Notes under the pieces: generated by a model
Database searches by the model: none
Seen by the model: only the letters and a program-made list of their open reading frames with translations
Told to the model about the DNA's origin: nothing
In this document: positions 41,105-51,955 of the stretch, in pieces
Numbering within the stretch: position 1 is the stretch's first letter
Layout: each line of letters starts with the position of its first letter
Source: Shimwellia pseudoproteus
GTDB taxonomy: Bacteria > Pseudomonadota > Gammaproteobacteria > Enterobacterales > Enterobacteriaceae
Direction of reading: 5' to 3'
NCBI RefSeq assembly: GCF_016415625.1
Contig: NZ_WBXP01000002.1
Coordinates: 148,350-212,349 of the forward strand
DNA: 64,000 nt
Made by a program: the position numbers and the translations under genes

Positions 41105-41824
41105 ATGGTCATTAAGGCGCAAAGCCCTGCGGGTTTCGCGGAAGAGTATATTATTGAAAGCATCTGGAATAATCGTTTCGCCCCTGGAACGATCCTGCCA
41201 GCAGAACGTGAACTTTCAGAATTGATCGGTGTAACGCGCACCACGCTGCGTGAAGTCTTGCAGCGCCTCGCCCGCGACGGCTGGTTAACCATTCAGCACG
41301 GTAAGCCGACCAAAGTGAATAACTTTTGGGAAACCTCCGGGCTTAATATTCTTGAGACGCTGGCGCGTCTCGACCATGACAGTGTGCCGCAGCTGATTGA
41401 TAATCTGCTGTCCGTGCGCACCAACATTGCCACTATTTTTATCCGCACCGCGTTCCGCCAGCACCCTGACAAAGCCGCGGAAGTGCTGGCGGTGGCCAGT
41501 GAAGTCGAAGACCACGCAGATGCCTTTGCGGAGCTGGACTACAATATTTTTCGCGGTCTGGCGTTTGCGTCCGGTAACCCTATTTATGGCTTGATCCTTA
41601 ACGGGATGAAGGGGCTGTACACCCGCATCGGGCGCAACTATTTTGCCAATCCCGAGGCGCGCAGCCTGGCGCTGGGGTTCTACCACCGGCTGGCGAAGTT
41701 ATGCCAGGAAGGGTTATACGATCAGGTCTATGACGTGGTCCGCTGCTATGGCCGCGACAGCGGTGATATCTGGCACCGGATGCAAAAGACCCTCACCGGG
41801 GAGCTGGCGCCGCGCCAGGTCTGA
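41105..41824 (+). CDS. fadR: fatty-acid metabolism regulator FadR
   Basis: 239 residues, equal to E. coli FadR. This GntR-family protein represses beta-oxidation genes (fad) and activates unsaturated fatty-acid synthesis (fabA, fabB); long-chain acyl-CoA releases it from DNA. The winged helix at about 8-75 includes [30 protein letters not shown], and the acyl-CoA-binding helical domain spans about 80-230 ([24 protein letters not shown]). Confidence 0.97.
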   Translation: MVIKAQSPAGFAEEYIIESIWNNRFAPGTILPAERELSELIGVTRTTLREVLQRLARDGWLTIQHGKPTKVNNFWETSGLNILETLARLDHDSVPQLIDNLLSVRTNIATIFIRTAFRQHPDKAAEVLAVASEVEDHADAFAELDYNIFRGLAFASGNPIYGLILNGMKGLYTRIGRNYFANPEARSLALGFYHRLAKLCQEGLYDQVYDVVRCYGRDSGDIWHRMQKTLTGELAPRQV

Positions 41825-41850
41825 TACCCGGACGGCACAATCAGTATCAG

Positions 41851-41877
41851 CAAAACGGCCCCGAAAGGGGCCGTTTG
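41851..41877. terminator. terminator between convergent fadR and ycgB
   Basis: AAACGGCCCC / GGGGCCGTTT stem with a GAAA loop. The T tract is short on both strands, slightly better on the minus strand. Confidence 0.7.
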
Positions 41878-41899
41878 CGTAATGGCGGGCACCACTGTA

Positions 41900-43435
41900 T
41901 TACAGGTTATTCATCCGCGGCGGGCAGCGCTCCAGCAACTCCACGCTGCCATCTTCGTTTTGCTGCTCAAGGATAACATCAAAGCCCCACAGCCGGTGGA
42001 CATGTTTCAGCACCTCCCGGCGGCCTTTATCCAGCGGTGCGCGGTTATGGGGGATATAGCGCAGGGTCAGCCCGCGGTCGCCGCGTAAATTGACATTCCA
42101 GACCTGAATATTCGGCTCCAGATTGCTCAGATTATACTGGGCGGACAGCTGATTGCGGATCTCGCGGTAACCGTCTTCGTTATGAATCGCGGAAATCTCC
42201 AGATAGTTATGGCGATCGTCATCCAGCACGGTAAAAAAGCGGAAATCACGCATTAATTTGGGCGACAAGAACTGGCTGATAAAGCTTTCGTCTTTAAAAT
42301 CGCGCATTGCGAAGTGCAGCGTCTCCAGCCAGTCTTTTCCGGCAATATCCGGGAACCAGTAGCGATCCTCCTCGGTGGGGGTCTGGCAAATGCGCTTGAT
42401 GTCCTGGAACATGGCAAATCCGAGGGCGTACGGGTTTATCCCGCTATACCAGGGGCTGTTATAGGGGGGCTGGTACACCACATTGGTGTGGCTGTGCAGG
42501 AACTCCAGCATAAACCGGTCGGTGACTTTGCCCTCGTCATACAGGTGGTTGAGAATGGTGTAGTGCCAGAATGTGGCCCAGCCCTCGTTCATGACCTGGG
42601 TCTGCTTCTGGGGGTAGAAATATTGGCTTACCTTACGCACAATTCGCAGGATCTCACGCTGCCACGGCTCCAGCAGCGGGGCGTTTTTCTCCATAAAATA
42701 GAGCAAGTTTTCCTGGGGCTCAGAGGGGAAGCGGTGCGCCACTTCCGCCAGTTTCTCCTCCTCACGGCGCGGCAGGGTGCGCCACAGCATATTCACCTGG
42801 CTTTGCAGATACTCCTCGCGGCTTTTCTGGCGCGCAGTCTCCTCCTGGAGGGAGATTTTTTGTGGCCGTTTGTAGCGGTCCACCCCGTAATTCATCAGGG
42901 CGTGGCAGGAGTCCAGCAGGCGTTCGACCTCATCAACCCCATAGCGCTCTTCACAGTCGGTAATATACTTGCGGGCAAACAGCAGATAATCGACGATGGA
43001 GCTGGCGTCAGTCCAGCTACGGAACAGGTAGTTATTTTTAAAAAACGAGTTATGCCCATAGCAGGCGTGGGCCATGACCAGCGCCTGCATAGTGATGGTG
43101 TTCTCTTCCATCAGGTAGGCAATACAGGGGTTGGAATTGATGACAATCTCATAGGCCAGGCCCTGCTGGCCGTGTTTGTACATCCGCTCGGTTTCGATAA
43201 ATTTTTTACCGAACGACCAGTGAGGGTAATTGATTGGCATCCCAACGCTGGAGTAGGCGTCCATCATCTGCTCAGAGGTGATCACCTCAATTTGATGCGG
43301 ATAGGTATCCAGCCGGTAGAGCCTGGCAACCCGGTCAATTTCTGCCAGATAGGTATCCAGCAAGTCGAACGTCCAGTCAGGTCCATCACTCAGACGTTTA
43401 CTCTCCCTGATCACGGAATCAGTTTCGGTAGCCAT
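41900..43435 (-). CDS. ycgB: SpoVR-family protein YcgB
   Basis: 511 residues (E. coli 510). The family is named after Bacillus SpoVR, needed for spore cortex formation, but its role in enterobacteria is unknown; in E. coli ycgB is a sigma-S-dependent gene often found with yeaGH. Conserved blocks include YPHWSFGKKFIETERMYKHGQQGLAYEIVINSNPCIAYLMEENT and NEGWATFWHYTILNHLYDEG. yeaGH are not in this window. Confidence 0.94.
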   Translation of the reverse strand: MATETDSVIRESKRLSDGPDWTFDLLDTYLAEIDRVARLYRLDTYPHQIEVITSEQMMDAYSSVGMPINYPHWSFGKKFIETERMYKHGQQGLAYEIVINSNPCIAYLMEENTITMQALVMAHACYGHNSFFKNNYLFRSWTDASSIVDYLLFARKYITDCEERYGVDEVERLLDSCHALMNYGVDRYKRPQKISLQEETARQKSREEYLQSQVNMLWRTLPRREEEKLAEVAHRFPSEPQENLLYFMEKNAPLLEPWQREILRIVRKVSQYFYPQKQTQVMNEGWATFWHYTILNHLYDEGKVTDRFMLEFLHSHTNVVYQPPYNSPWYSGINPYALGFAMFQDIKRICQTPTEEDRYWFPDIAGKDWLETLHFAMRDFKDESFISQFLSPKLMRDFRFFTVLDDDRHNYLEISAIHNEDGYREIRNQLSAQYNLSNLEPNIQVWNVNLRGDRGLTLRYIPHNRAPLDKGRREVLKHVHRLWGFDVILEQQNEDGSVELLERCPPRMNNL

Positions 43436-43757
43436 CAGCGCGCCCTCATTGTTGTTGGCCCTCTCTTTATGGAAAGCCTCATACCAAGCATAGAACAGCT
43501 GTTATAAATCATGCCGTTTAGCAAAAAAATTTCCCCGGAGTTAGCTGCGCAAAATGATGGATTAATCACGGATTATCACTATTTTTCACTGGCAGTTAAT
43601 CAGGCAAAGCACAAGGTGCTGTTTTCCCCGATATCCTGCAATAACAGCGTTTTGTGAAAGCTATCACCATAATAAACTCGTATGTTGAATAATATTTTCG
43701 TCTGAGTTATCAATTTGTAATCAGATGATTATTCTTTTGCTTAACCGGAGTGCGGCT
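43436..43757. other. divergent control region between ycgB and dadA
   Basis: 322 bases, AT-rich, with no gene. The dadA side has a CRP site and -10; the ycgB side shows no promoter I would name with confidence. Confidence 0.6.
43653..43668 (+). promoter_or_regulatory. CRP site upstream of dadA
   Basis: TGTGA-AAGCTA-TCACC, nine of ten conserved positions. A TAATAT -10 at 43690-43695 would put the start near 43702 and the site at about -41, the class II position. E. coli dadAX is CRP-activated and Lrp-controlled. Confidence 0.65.
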
Positions 43758-45056
43758 ATGCGAGTGGTGGTCTTAGGAAGTGGGGTAGTAGGGGTAACCA
43801 GTGCCTGGTATTTACGTCAGGCGGGTCACGATGTCACGGTAATCGAACGGGAAGCGGGGCCGGCGCTGGAGACCAGCGCCGCCAATGCCGGGCAAATTTC
43901 ACCGGGCTATGCCGCCCCCTGGGCTGCGCCGGGCATCCCGCTGAAAGCCATCAAATGGATGTTCCAGCGCCATGCTCCGCTGGCGATAAGCCTTGACGGC
44001 AGTGGCTTCCAGCTGCGCTGGATGTGGCAGATGCTGCGTAACTGCGATACCCGGCATTATCAGGAAAACAAAAGCCGCATGGTGCGGCTGGCGGAGTACA
44101 GCCGCGACTGCCTGAAAACCTTACGGGATACTACCGGCATCCACTACGAAGGTCGCCAGGGCGGTACGCTCCAGCTATTTCGCACCGCCCAGCAGTTTGA
44201 AAACGCCTACCGGGATATCGAGGTCTTAAAAGAGGCCGGGGTGCCGTACCAGTTGCTGGCGTCTGGCGAGCTGGGCCAGGTTGAACCCGCCCTGGCCGGA
44301 GTGGCCCATAAACTGACCGGGGGCCTGCGGCTGCCCAATGATGAAACCGGAGATTGCCAGCTGTTTACCCGCAACCTGGCCCACCTGGCGGAGCAGGCCG
44401 GGGTCACCTTCCGGTTTAACACCGCGGTGAGCGAGCTTATCCATGATGGACGCCAGATTAACGGCGTGCGCTGCGGCGGGGAAGTGATCCGCGGGGATGC
44501 CTATGTGATGGCCTTTGGCTCCTGGTCCACCGGGTTGCTGAAAGGGCTGGTCAGCATCCCGGTCTATCCGCTAAAAGGCTACTCCCTGACTATCCCCATC
44601 ACCGATCCTGACGGCGCGCCGGTCTCTACCGTACTGGATGAAACCTACAAAATTGCCATTACCCGCTTTGATCAGCGCATCCGGGTGGGCGGCATGGCTG
44701 AGATAGTCGGGTTTAATCGCGAGCTGCCGGCTAAACGGCGGGCCACCCTCGAAATGGTGGTACGCGATCTCTATCCCCGCGGGGGAGAGATAAGCCAGGC
44801 TACCTTCTGGACCGGTTTAAGACCGATGACCCCGGACGGCACCCCGATAGTGGGCCGCACCCCGCTGAGCAACCTGTGGCTCAATACCGGACACGGCACG
44901 CTGGGCTGGACCATGGCCTGTGGCTCTGGCCAGTTGCTCAGCGATTTAGTCTCCGGCACGACACCGGCGATCCCCTGCGATGATCTGGCGGTCGCCCGCT
45001 ATCAGCCTGGTTTTTCGGCGGATCATTCCCATCGTTTACACAGTGCCCATGGCTGA
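43758..45056 (+). CDS. dadA: D-amino acid dehydrogenase small subunit DadA
   Basis: 432 residues, equal to E. coli DadA. This membrane-associated flavoprotein oxidises D-alanine and other D-amino acids to 2-oxo acids and passes electrons to the respiratory chain. The FAD-binding [28 protein letters not shown] runs from residue 3 to about 30, and the C-terminal FAD contact is in [14 protein letters not shown]...[18 protein letters not shown] (about 355-400). dadX starts 18 bases after its stop. Confidence 0.97.
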   Translation: MRVVVLGSGVVGVTSAWYLRQAGHDVTVIEREAGPALETSAANAGQISPGYAAPWAAPGIPLKAIKWMFQRHAPLAISLDGSGFQLRWMWQMLRNCDTRHYQENKSRMVRLAEYSRDCLKTLRDTTGIHYEGRQGGTLQLFRTAQQFENAYRDIEVLKEAGVPYQLLASGELGQVEPALAGVAHKLTGGLRLPNDETGDCQLFTRNLAHLAEQAGVTFRFNTAVSELIHDGRQINGVRCGGEVIRGDAYVMAFGSWSTGLLKGLVSIPVYPLKGYSLTIPITDPDGAPVSTVLDETYKIAITRFDQRIRVGGMAEIVGFNRELPAKRRATLEMVVRDLYPRGGEISQATFWTGLRPMTPDGTPIVGRTPLSNLWLNTGHGTLGWTMACGSGQLLSDLVSGTTPAIPCDDLAVARYQPGFSADHSHRLHSAHG

Positions 45057-45074
45057 GTGGAGAGCATCACCATT

Positions 45075-46148
45075 ATGACAAGACCCGCAAAAGTCGAACT
45101 GGATCTGGGCGCATTACGTAATAATCTCCAGGTGGTACGCAAAGCCGCCCCCGCCGCCCGGGTGTGGTCGGTGGTTAAGGCCAACGCCTACGGTCACGGG
45201 CTGGCCCATGTCTGGTCCACCATGCGCGCGACTGACGGGTTCGCGATGCTCAATATTGAAGAGGCTATCCTGCTGCGCGAGGCGGGCTGGAAAGGCCCAG
45301 TCCTGATGCTGGAAGGGTTTTTCAGTGCCGATGAGCTGCCGCTGTTCGATCAATACCGGCTGACCACCAGCGTGCACAGCAACTGGCAGCTCAAAGCCCT
45401 GGCGGAGGCCAGGCTCAAGGCGCCGCTGGATATTTACCTGAAAATCAACAGTGGTATGAACCGGCTGGGGTTTGCGCCGTCGCGGGTGGCGGTGATTTAC
45501 CAGCAACTGCGGCGTATTAGCAATGTCGGGGAGATTACCCTGATGGCCCACTTTGCCGATGCGGATAAGCCTGACGGCGTCGATCAGGCGATGACCCGCA
45601 TTGAGCTGGCTGCCGGGGAGATTGACGCCCCGCGCTCGCTGGCTAACTCGGCGGCCACCCTGTGGCACCCCCACACCCAGCACCAGTGGGTGCGCCCGGG
45701 GATCATCCTGTACGGTGCGTCCCCCAGCGGTAACTGGCAGGATATTGCCAACACCGGCCTGAAACCGGTGATGACCTTTAATAGCGCCATTATCGGGGTA
45801 CAAAACCTGATGCCGGGTGAGCGGGTGGGCTATGGCAGCCGTTTTCAGGCCCCCCGGGAGATGCGGATTGGCATTGTGGCGGCGGGCTATGCGGACGGCT
45901 ACCCCCGCTGCGCACCGGACAGCACACCGGTGGCGGTCGAAGGGGTGATGAGCGGCACTGTCGGGATGGTGTCGATGGATATGCTGGCGGTGGATCTCAC
46001 CCCGTGCCCCCAGGCGGGCATTGGTAGCCCGGTAGAGCTGTGGGGGAATCTCGTTAAAATTGATGCGGTGGCCCAGGCGGCCGGAACGGTAGGCTATGAG
46101 CTGATGTGCGCCAAGGCGCCCCGGGTACCGGTGGTGGTAAAACATTAG
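45075..46148 (+). CDS. dadX: catabolic alanine racemase DadX
   Basis: 357 residues. It interconverts L- and D-alanine so that L-alanine can be degraded through DadA. PLP binds Lys35 (VVKANAYGHG), and the second catalytic residue is the Tyr in GERVGYGSRF (about 255). The ATG at 45075 matches the E. coli start MTRP; it is the second gene of dadAX. Confidence 0.97.
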   Translation: MTRPAKVELDLGALRNNLQVVRKAAPAARVWSVVKANAYGHGLAHVWSTMRATDGFAMLNIEEAILLREAGWKGPVLMLEGFFSADELPLFDQYRLTTSVHSNWQLKALAEARLKAPLDIYLKINSGMNRLGFAPSRVAVIYQQLRRISNVGEITLMAHFADADKPDGVDQAMTRIELAAGEIDAPRSLANSAATLWHPHTQHQWVRPGIILYGASPSGNWQDIANTGLKPVMTFNSAIIGVQNLMPGERVGYGSRFQAPREMRIGIVAAGYADGYPRCAPDSTPVAVEGVMSGTVGMVSMDMLAVDLTPCPQAGIGSPVELWGNLVKIDAVAQAAGTVGYELMCAKAPRVPVVVKH

Positions 46149-46202
46149 CAAAACCGCAGAGCAAAACGGCAGCGTCCAGAGGGGCGCTGGCGCGGGAAGG
46201 GA

Positions 46203-47933
46203 TCAGATATCCTCGCTTTCCGCTACCCGGACCCCGACTTTACGCACCAGATTGTCTTCTTTCTCGGCCACGGTCCACACCATCCCCTCGAAGATTAACT
46301 GGTCACCAACCACCGGGGTCCCCCCCAGTTTCTCCATCAGCATTTCACCCAGGGTGTGCGGCAGGTTCTGGTGGCTGCTGAGATCCAGCCCGTAAATCAC
46401 GGCCAGATCGCTGAGCTGGGCATCCGCTTCGAGAATAAAATCACCAAAGAAACGGTGGTCGAGCGCCACCGGCGGTGTCTGGCTGAACAGCTTGCCCAGT
46501 ACCGGCAGATCCCGCTCATGGCCAATAACACAAAGCACATCGTTTTCGCGCAGCCGGGTACTGCCGCTGGGGTGCAGGAGCTCATTTCCGCGAAACAGCG
46601 CGGCGATACGGGTCTGGGCGGGCATTTGCAGGTCGCGCAACGCGGCGCCCACACACCATTTATCCGCACTGAGCTGGTAGACAAACTGCTCCCAGTTCCC
46701 TTTGCTGTTAACGTCGATTCCCACCCGGGAAATCGGGTGGCCAATGGGGGGAATAATGACTTTTGCCCGGCCCGCCGCCCAGCCCAGAGAGGTGCCCTGT
46801 AATAACAGTGACACCAGGACCACAAAAAACGCCACGTTAAAGAACAGGCGGGCGTTCTCCAGCCCGGCCATCATCGGGAACACTGCGAGGATAATCGGCA
46901 CCGCGCCACGTAACCCCACCCAACTGATAAAAATACGCTCGCGGGAGGTGAAATTACGAAAGGGCAACAGACCGATCAGCACGGAAACCGGGCGGGCAAA
47001 GAAAATCATCCACAGCGACAGCAGCAGCGCCGGAACGGCAATCGGTAACAGATCCGAGGGGTTAACCAACAGGCCAAGCACCAGGAACATGCCGATCTGC
47101 GCCATCCAGGCCAGCCCGTCAAAGGTTTGTAAGATGCCGTGGCGGTTACGCACCGGGCGGTTACCCAGCAGAAAACCACACAGGTAAACCGCCAGAATAC
47201 CGCTGCCGTCCAGGGCGGTGGTCACCGCAAAGACTAAAATCCCGCCGCTCAGGGCCAGCAAGGGATACAGCCCGGGGGGCAGGCTAATGCGGTTAACCAT
47301 CTGCTGAATAAGCCAGCCCCCGGCCAGCCCCAGCACGATACCGAGGCCAAACTGGCGCACGATATCCCCGAGGAACGACCAGCTCAGCGAGGTTTCGTGA
47401 TGCTGGATCATGGCAATCAGGGTAATGGTTAAAAAGACCGCCATCGGATCATTACTACCGGATTCGATCTCGAGGGTTGAGCTGACGCGCTCATTCAGCC
47501 CTTTACCACCCAGCAGCGAGAACACCGCAGCGGCATCCGTTGAACCGACAATCGCGCCAATCAGCATGCCTTCAATCAGATCGAGATGAAACAGCCAGGC
47601 CGCGGCCATACCGGTCAGGCCTGAGGTAATCAGCACCCCGAGCGTCGCCAGCGAAAGCGCCGGGCCGAGGGCGACCTTAAAGGAGCTTGCCTGGGTACGC
47701 ATCCCGCCATCCAGCAGAATAACCGCCAGTGCCAGGTTACTGATCAGATAGGCGAAGGGATAGTTATCAAACGGGATCCCGCCAATACCATCGACCCCGG
47801 CCAGCATGCCGATGGCCAGAAAGATAAAAAGAATGGGAATACCAAGCCGGGAAGAAAAAGAACTGAGCAAAATACTAAATGTGACCAGTACAGAACCCAA
47901 AATAAATAAACTAATGATCGTCCCGGTATCCAA
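46203..47933 (-). CDS. cvrA: K+/H+ antiporter CvrA (NhaP2 type)
   Basis: 576 residues (E. coli 578), CPA1 family. The N-terminal 12 or so transmembrane helices (about 1-390) contain [14 protein letters not shown] and [13 protein letters not shown], followed by a cytoplasmic RCK/TrkA-C type domain (about 400-480; [11 protein letters not shown]...[11 protein letters not shown]) and a C-terminal CorC-like part. NhaP2 proteins exchange K+ (and Na+) for H+; E. coli cvrA affects growth at low osmolarity. The start is TTG at 47933 with GGAG nine bases upstream. Confidence 0.94.
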   Translation of the reverse strand: MDTGTIISLFILGSVLVTFSILLSSFSSRLGIPILFIFLAIGMLAGVDGIGGIPFDNYPFAYLISNLALAVILLDGGMRTQASSFKVALGPALSLATLGVLITSGLTGMAAAWLFHLDLIEGMLIGAIVGSTDAAAVFSLLGGKGLNERVSSTLEIESGSNDPMAVFLTITLIAMIQHHETSLSWSFLGDIVRQFGLGIVLGLAGGWLIQQMVNRISLPPGLYPLLALSGGILVFAVTTALDGSGILAVYLCGFLLGNRPVRNRHGILQTFDGLAWMAQIGMFLVLGLLVNPSDLLPIAVPALLLSLWMIFFARPVSVLIGLLPFRNFTSRERIFISWVGLRGAVPIILAVFPMMAGLENARLFFNVAFFVVLVSLLLQGTSLGWAAGRAKVIIPPIGHPISRVGIDVNSKGNWEQFVYQLSADKWCVGAALRDLQMPAQTRIAALFRGNELLHPSGSTRLRENDVLCVIGHERDLPVLGKLFSQTPPVALDHRFFGDFILEADAQLSDLAVIYGLDLSSHQNLPHTLGEMLMEKLGGTPVVGDQLIFEGMVWTVAEKEDNLVRKVGVRVAESEDI

Positions 47934-48020
47934 CTTGATTTGTCTCCTGCTAAAGATGGCTCATTCGCGAAAGCCACCGCCGGCCTCCTGCCAGCGGTGA
48001 AGGGTATCTATTACACGCCA

Positions 48021-48935
48021 TTACGCCGCAACAATCGGATGGCCAGATACCGTCAGGCTGGCAAGGTTGCCGTCGTGGTGTATAACCGCACGGGCCCCCA
48101 TTGGCAACGTCAGGGTGTCGGGTTCATGGCCGAATGGTAATCCACTGATAACAGGGATATCCAGGCGCGCGCTTACTGTCTCACACATGACAGTAAAATT
48201 GTAGCCGTCATCGTAATCAGAAAGGGTATTACCGCTAAAACTACCTAAAATAATCGCCCGCTGACGGCGCAGGACACCGGCATAATGTAATTGCAGTAGT
48301 AAACGCTCAATCCGGAACGGATGTTCGTTAATATCCTCGATAACCAGAATACCGCCGTCGATATTCGGGAACCACGGGGTACCGAGCAGCGACACCAGCA
48401 TAGCGAGGTTACCGCCCCACAAGGTGCCGCTGGCCTCCAGGGGCTGGCCGGCCGCGGGCCAACTGAAACTGAACTCCGGCTCATGAATGGCGCGCCAGAA
48501 GTGCCAGAGGGTAAAATCGCTGAGCTGTTCTGCGCCAAAATTGGCCGACAGCATCGGGCCGCTCCAGGTGATGGTCCCGGTGGTGGCGAGCAAGGCACAC
48601 TGGATGGCGGTAAAGTCACTGTGGCCGCAGATAACCAGCGGGTGGCGGGCAACCCGCCCGGCGATGGCGGCATAATCAATGCTGTCCAGCAACCGGCTGG
48701 CGCCGTAGCCGCCGCGTACCGCCAGGGCAATATCAACGCTGTCTGGCAACTGGGCGAGGTGGTTAATATCTGCCAGTCGCTGGCTATCGTTACCGGCGAA
48801 ACGCTGAAAACGACGCGCGACGACCTCCTGATTAAACACCTCGTGGCCGGCAGCGGTTAAGCGCGCAATACCGCGCGCGGCGGCGGCCTGCTGCACACAA
48901 TAACCGGAGGGGGCAATCAGATGAATGGAAGACAT
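48021..48935 (-). CDS. ldcA: murein tetrapeptide LD-carboxypeptidase LdcA
   Basis: 304 residues, equal to E. coli LdcA. In the cytoplasm it removes the terminal D-Ala from recycled murein tetrapeptides, an essential step of peptidoglycan recycling in stationary phase. The nucleophile Ser of the S66 family is in VICGHSDFTAIQ (about residue 106), with the Glu/His partners in IVIEDINEHPFRIERLL (about 197-207) and later. It is divergent from emtA. Confidence 0.95.
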   Translation of the reverse strand: MSSIHLIAPSGYCVQQAAAARGIARLTAAGHEVFNQEVVARRFQRFAGNDSQRLADINHLAQLPDSVDIALAVRGGYGASRLLDSIDYAAIAGRVARHPLVICGHSDFTAIQCALLATTGTITWSGPMLSANFGAEQLSDFTLWHFWRAIHEPEFSFSWPAAGQPLEASGTLWGGNLAMLVSLLGTPWFPNIDGGILVIEDINEHPFRIERLLLQLHYAGVLRRQRAIILGSFSGNTLSDYDDGYNFTVMCETVSARLDIPVISGLPFGHEPDTLTLPMGARAVIHHDGNLASLTVSGHPIVAA

Positions 48936-49041
48936 GGATAATTCCTGCTGACTTACAAAAAGAATTAGTTATCATGCCGGTTACATTTACAGTTGTCATC
49001 CATCATTATGGAGGCCGTGGGTTTTGGGGAAGGTACAGGTT

Positions 49042-49653
49042 GTGAAATTCAGATGGTTTATCATTCTGGCATTATTTCTGGCGGGCTGTGCAGGGAAACA
49101 TGATTATCGCGAGCCTGCCTGGGATCCGACAAAACCCACTCAGCGCGCCATGCGCTGGATGCCGATAAGCCAGCAAGCGGGGCAGGCGTGGGGGGTAAGC
49201 CCACGGTTAATCACGGCAATTATTGCTGTGGAATCAGGCGGTAACCCAACGATTGTCAGTAAATCCAACGCCATTGGGCTGATGCAGATCAAAGCCTCCA
49301 CCGCCGGGAAAGATGTCTGGCGTCATATGGGATGGCGCGGCCAGCCCAGCGACAGCGAACTGAAAAATCCTGAACGCAATATCTCCACCGGCACGGCGTA
49401 TCTGAGTATCCTTGAGCACGGGATCCTGGCCGGTATTAATGATCCGCAAACCATGCAATATGCGCTTATTGTTTCTTATGCCAATGGCGCCGGGGCGCTG
49501 TTGCGTACGTTCTCGTCGAATCGCCAAAGCGCTATTGAAAAAATAAATGATATGTCGCCGGATGAATTCCGGGAATATATTGTCAATAATCATCCTGCGC
49601 CCCAGGCGCCGCGTTATCTGTGGAAAGTAACCCAGGCGATGGATGCTATCTAA
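49042..49653 (+). CDS. emtA: membrane-bound endolytic murein transglycosylase EmtA
   Basis: 203 residues with a GTG start at 49042, equal to E. coli EmtA (MltE). It cleaves glycan strands of peptidoglycan internally, giving 1,6-anhydromuropeptides. The lipobox LAGC puts the lipidated Cys at 16; the lysozyme-like catalytic Glu is Glu64 ([11 protein letters not shown]), with [12 protein letters not shown] and [11 protein letters not shown] as SLT motifs. A TTG six codons upstream (49024) is the other possible start. Confidence 0.94.
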   Translation: MKFRWFIILALFLAGCAGKHDYREPAWDPTKPTQRAMRWMPISQQAGQAWGVSPRLITAIIAVESGGNPTIVSKSNAIGLMQIKASTAGKDVWRHMGWRGQPSDSELKNPERNISTGTAYLSILEHGILAGINDPQTMQYALIVSYANGAGALLRTFSSNRQSAIEKINDMSPDEFREYIVNNHPAPQAPRYLWKVTQAMDAI

Positions 49654-49955
49654 TTTACCGTGCTATTTCGCCGCGTAGTGGGTCAGGAAAGTCGTTATCC
49701 CGCGGGCTGCTTTCCTGACCGGTAATCGTTTATTCCGCTGCGGTATTTTCTGTGGCGATACCCGGCTCAGGCTGTGCAAAAAAAACACGTAACGGTCAGA
49801 AAATCCTTAAAATAACTATTGTCATGATCCTCAAACGGGATAGATCACATTTTTGGCGTATAGTACCTATACTTAAGCCACTGCTGGATGTTTGTTGACG
49901 TCACGGGCTATTGCCCGGTGTTTTTGTGGCTGGATATAAATAAGAGGTGTTATAA
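49654..49955 (+). promoter_or_regulatory. emtA-ymgE intergenic region with inverted repeat and sigma-S-like promoter
   Basis: 302 bases. An 11-base perfect inverted repeat (GGTCAGGAAAG, 49681-49691, with 49710-49720) lies 28 bases after emtA; no T run follows. Near the ymgE end, CTATACT at 49867-49873 is a good sigma-S-type extended -10, giving a leader of about 80 bases. No small gene was seen. Confidence 0.5.
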
Positions 49956-50207
49956 ATGGGTATTATCTCCTGGATCATCTTTGGTCTTATTGCGGGTATT
50001 CTTGCTAAATGGATTATGCCTGGTAAAGACGGCGGTGGCTTCTTTATGACCATTGTCCTCGGTATTGTCGGGGCGCTGGTCGGCGGCTGGTTGTCCAAAG
50101 TCCTTGGTCTGGGTGACGGGATCAGCGGATTTAACATGCACAGCTTTATTGCGGCGGTTATTGGTGCCATCGTGGTGCTGTTTATCTTCCGTATGGTTCG
50201 CAAATAA
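49956..50207 (+). CDS. ymgE: YmgE/YeaQ-family transglycosylase-associated membrane protein
   Basis: 83 residues, three hydrophobic helices with the GlsB/YeaQ/YmgE pattern MGIISWIIFGLIAGILAKWIMPGKDGGGFF. The sequence is somewhat closer to YeaQ, but the position between emtA and treA is that of ymgE. These small inner-membrane proteins are general stress (sigma-S) products of unknown function. Confidence 0.9.
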   Translation: MGIISWIIFGLIAGILAKWIMPGKDGGGFFMTIVLGIVGALVGGWLSKVLGLGDGISGFNMHSFIAAVIGAIVVLFIFRMVRK

Positions 50208-50224
50208 TCACCAAACAGGTTGCT

Positions 50225-50253
50225 GAAAAACGGCCCCGCGGGGCCGTTTTTTT
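50225..50253. terminator. bidirectional terminator between ymgE and treA
   Basis: CGGCCCCGCGGGGCCG self-complementary stem (50231-50246), with A5 before and T7 after. Confidence 0.9.
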
Positions 50254-50260
50254 ATGCCTG

Positions 50261-51955
50261 TTATTTGTGTGCCGGGGTTGCCGCCGGTAACGATGCCGGC
50301 GCATTGTCACAGGTTTTATCACTGCCACACAGCATATCCAGCATTTTCAGCGCCACGCCGTTACTCCAGCCAAAGCCATCCTGCAACGGATACTCCCCGC
50401 CGCCTCCGCCGGTTCCGGTACCAGAGACGTCATACTTTTCAACCAGTTTCTGTTGCTGGTTAAAGGTATGCTGCACGTTGGTCAGGAACCGCAGCGCCAC
50501 CTCGCTGGCCAGGGGCTGCTGCTGATAATTTACCAGCCCCTGCACGGCCACCCACTGTAACGGCGCCCAGCCATTTGGCGCATCCCACTGCTGGCCGCTG
50601 TGTACCAGCGTGGTTGCCAGCCCGCCGGGTTGCAGCAGGTGGTTTTTCACGGCCTGGCCCATTTTTGCCGCCCGATCGCTGGATGCCGCCTTCACATACA
50701 GCGGGAAAAGGGCCGCGGCGGTGAGCTGCGCCCGAACCTGATGTTTTTTCAGATCGTAATCGGCGTACCAGCCTTTACTGTCATTCCACAGATATTTTTC
50801 CATGGCGTGCTGGCGGGCACTGGCCAGCTCATCGTAGTGCCGGGCGGCGGCGGTATCCCCGGTGGCTTTACTGGCGGCGGACAGGGTTTTCTCCAACTGG
50901 AACAACAGCGCATTCAGATCCACCGGCACAATGGTGGTGGTGCGGATGGTATTGAGTTTTTTAGCATCGTCCATCCAGCGGGAGCTGAAATCCCATCCCG
51001 AAGCCGCCGCGGACCGTAAGTCGCGGTAGATATCCGTTGCCGGGCGGGCGGGATCGCTTTTGGCGGTATTGATATCCTGAAGCCAGGACTCGGGGCGCGG
51101 GGTGTTTTTGTCATCCCAGTAGCGGTTGAGGATCGCGCCATCCTGCATTTTTACCACCCGGGCACCGGCCTCACCGGGTTTCAGATTATCGCTACCGGCC
51201 ATCCAGTATTGGTATTCCTTTTCCAGTTGTGGGCGGTAGTGGCCGAGGGTTTTTTCATCCCCCTGGGCGAGCAGCTCGACCATTAAGGCGAAAAACGGCG
51301 GCTGGGAGCGGCTCAGATAATAGCTGCGGTTGCCGTTGGGGATATGGCCCCACTGGTCAATTTCACTGGCGAAGTTATTGACCATATTGCGCACGCTATC
51401 CATATGGCCGCTTTCGGCCAGCCCCAGCATCGTGAAATAGCTGTCCCAGTAGTACACCTCGCGAAAGCGCCCGCCGGGCACCACATAGGGGTTGGGCAGC
51501 GGAAGCAGGGAGCTCCAGGCCTCTGCCTGTGGGGTTGCGCGGGTCAATACCGGCCAGAGGTTATCAATATGCTTGCGCAGGGTTTCCCCCTTTGGCGGCA
51601 CATATTTGGCGCCTTCTTTGGGCAGCGTGAAGTTCACCTCCACAAAGTGTTTCAGATCGAACCCGGATTGATTGCGCTGCATACGGTAGTCCGCGAGGAT
51701 CATCAATGGATCACTGCGCGGTACCGCATCAACAAAGGTTTTCTGGTCCGGGAACAGTTGCGCAGACTGCACGGCGGTAAACAGCGGGCCAAATAGCTCG
51801 TCAGGGGACTGGGGCCACGCCTGTGGCTGAGTAATCGCGATTTCATCCGCGGCATACGCAGCCGGATACAGGGGGCTGATAACCAGCCCGACCAGGGCCA
51901 GGCGCAGGGCTGTGGCTATTATCGCCGGGCGTTTTTTTGTTATGGTGACGGTCAT
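50261..51955 (-). CDS. treA: periplasmic trehalase TreA
   Basis: 564 residues (E. coli 565), glycoside hydrolase family 37. It splits trehalose to two glucose molecules in the periplasm. A signal peptide (about 1-35, ending AAYA) precedes the enzyme; the two trehalase signatures are [15 protein letters not shown] (about 153-167) and [13 protein letters not shown] (about 455-467), with the glycine-rich GTGGGGGEY before the end. GGGAG lies eight bases before the ATG. E. coli treA is sigma-S and osmotically controlled; no such site was identified here. It marks the end of the conserved core region. Confidence 0.96.
   Translation of the reverse strand: MTVTITKKRPAIIATALRLALVGLVISPLYPAAYAADEIAITQPQAWPQSPDELFGPLFTAVQSAQLFPDQKTFVDAVPRSDPLMILADYRMQRNQSGFDLKHFVEVNFTLPKEGAKYVPPKGETLRKHIDNLWPVLTRATPQAEAWSSLLPLPNPYVVPGGRFREVYYWDSYFTMLGLAESGHMDSVRNMVNNFASEIDQWGHIPNGNRSYYLSRSQPPFFALMVELLAQGDEKTLGHYRPQLEKEYQYWMAGSDNLKPGEAGARVVKMQDGAILNRYWDDKNTPRPESWLQDINTAKSDPARPATDIYRDLRSAAASGWDFSSRWMDDAKKLNTIRTTTIVPVDLNALLFQLEKTLSAASKATGDTAAARHYDELASARQHAMEKYLWNDSKGWYADYDLKKHQVRAQLTAAALFPLYVKAASSDRAAKMGQAVKNHLLQPGGLATTLVHSGQQWDAPNGWAPLQWVAVQGLVNYQQQPLASEVALRFLTNVQHTFNQQQKLVEKYDVSGTGTGGGGGEYPLQDGFGWSNGVALKMLDMLCGSDKTCDNAPASLPAATPAHK

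Noticed and set aside
42314..43507. 397-codon frame opposite ycgB
   Set aside because: Antisense to a conserved SpoVR-family gene and without recognisable domains.
45114..46151. 345-codon frame opposite dadX
   Set aside because: Antisense shadow of the racemase gene; His/Arg/Gly-rich translation with no family match.
49956..50207. Assigning this gene as yeaQ
   Set aside because: Sequence is slightly closer to YeaQ, but the emtA-treA position is that of ymgE, so position was given more weight; the two are paralogues.
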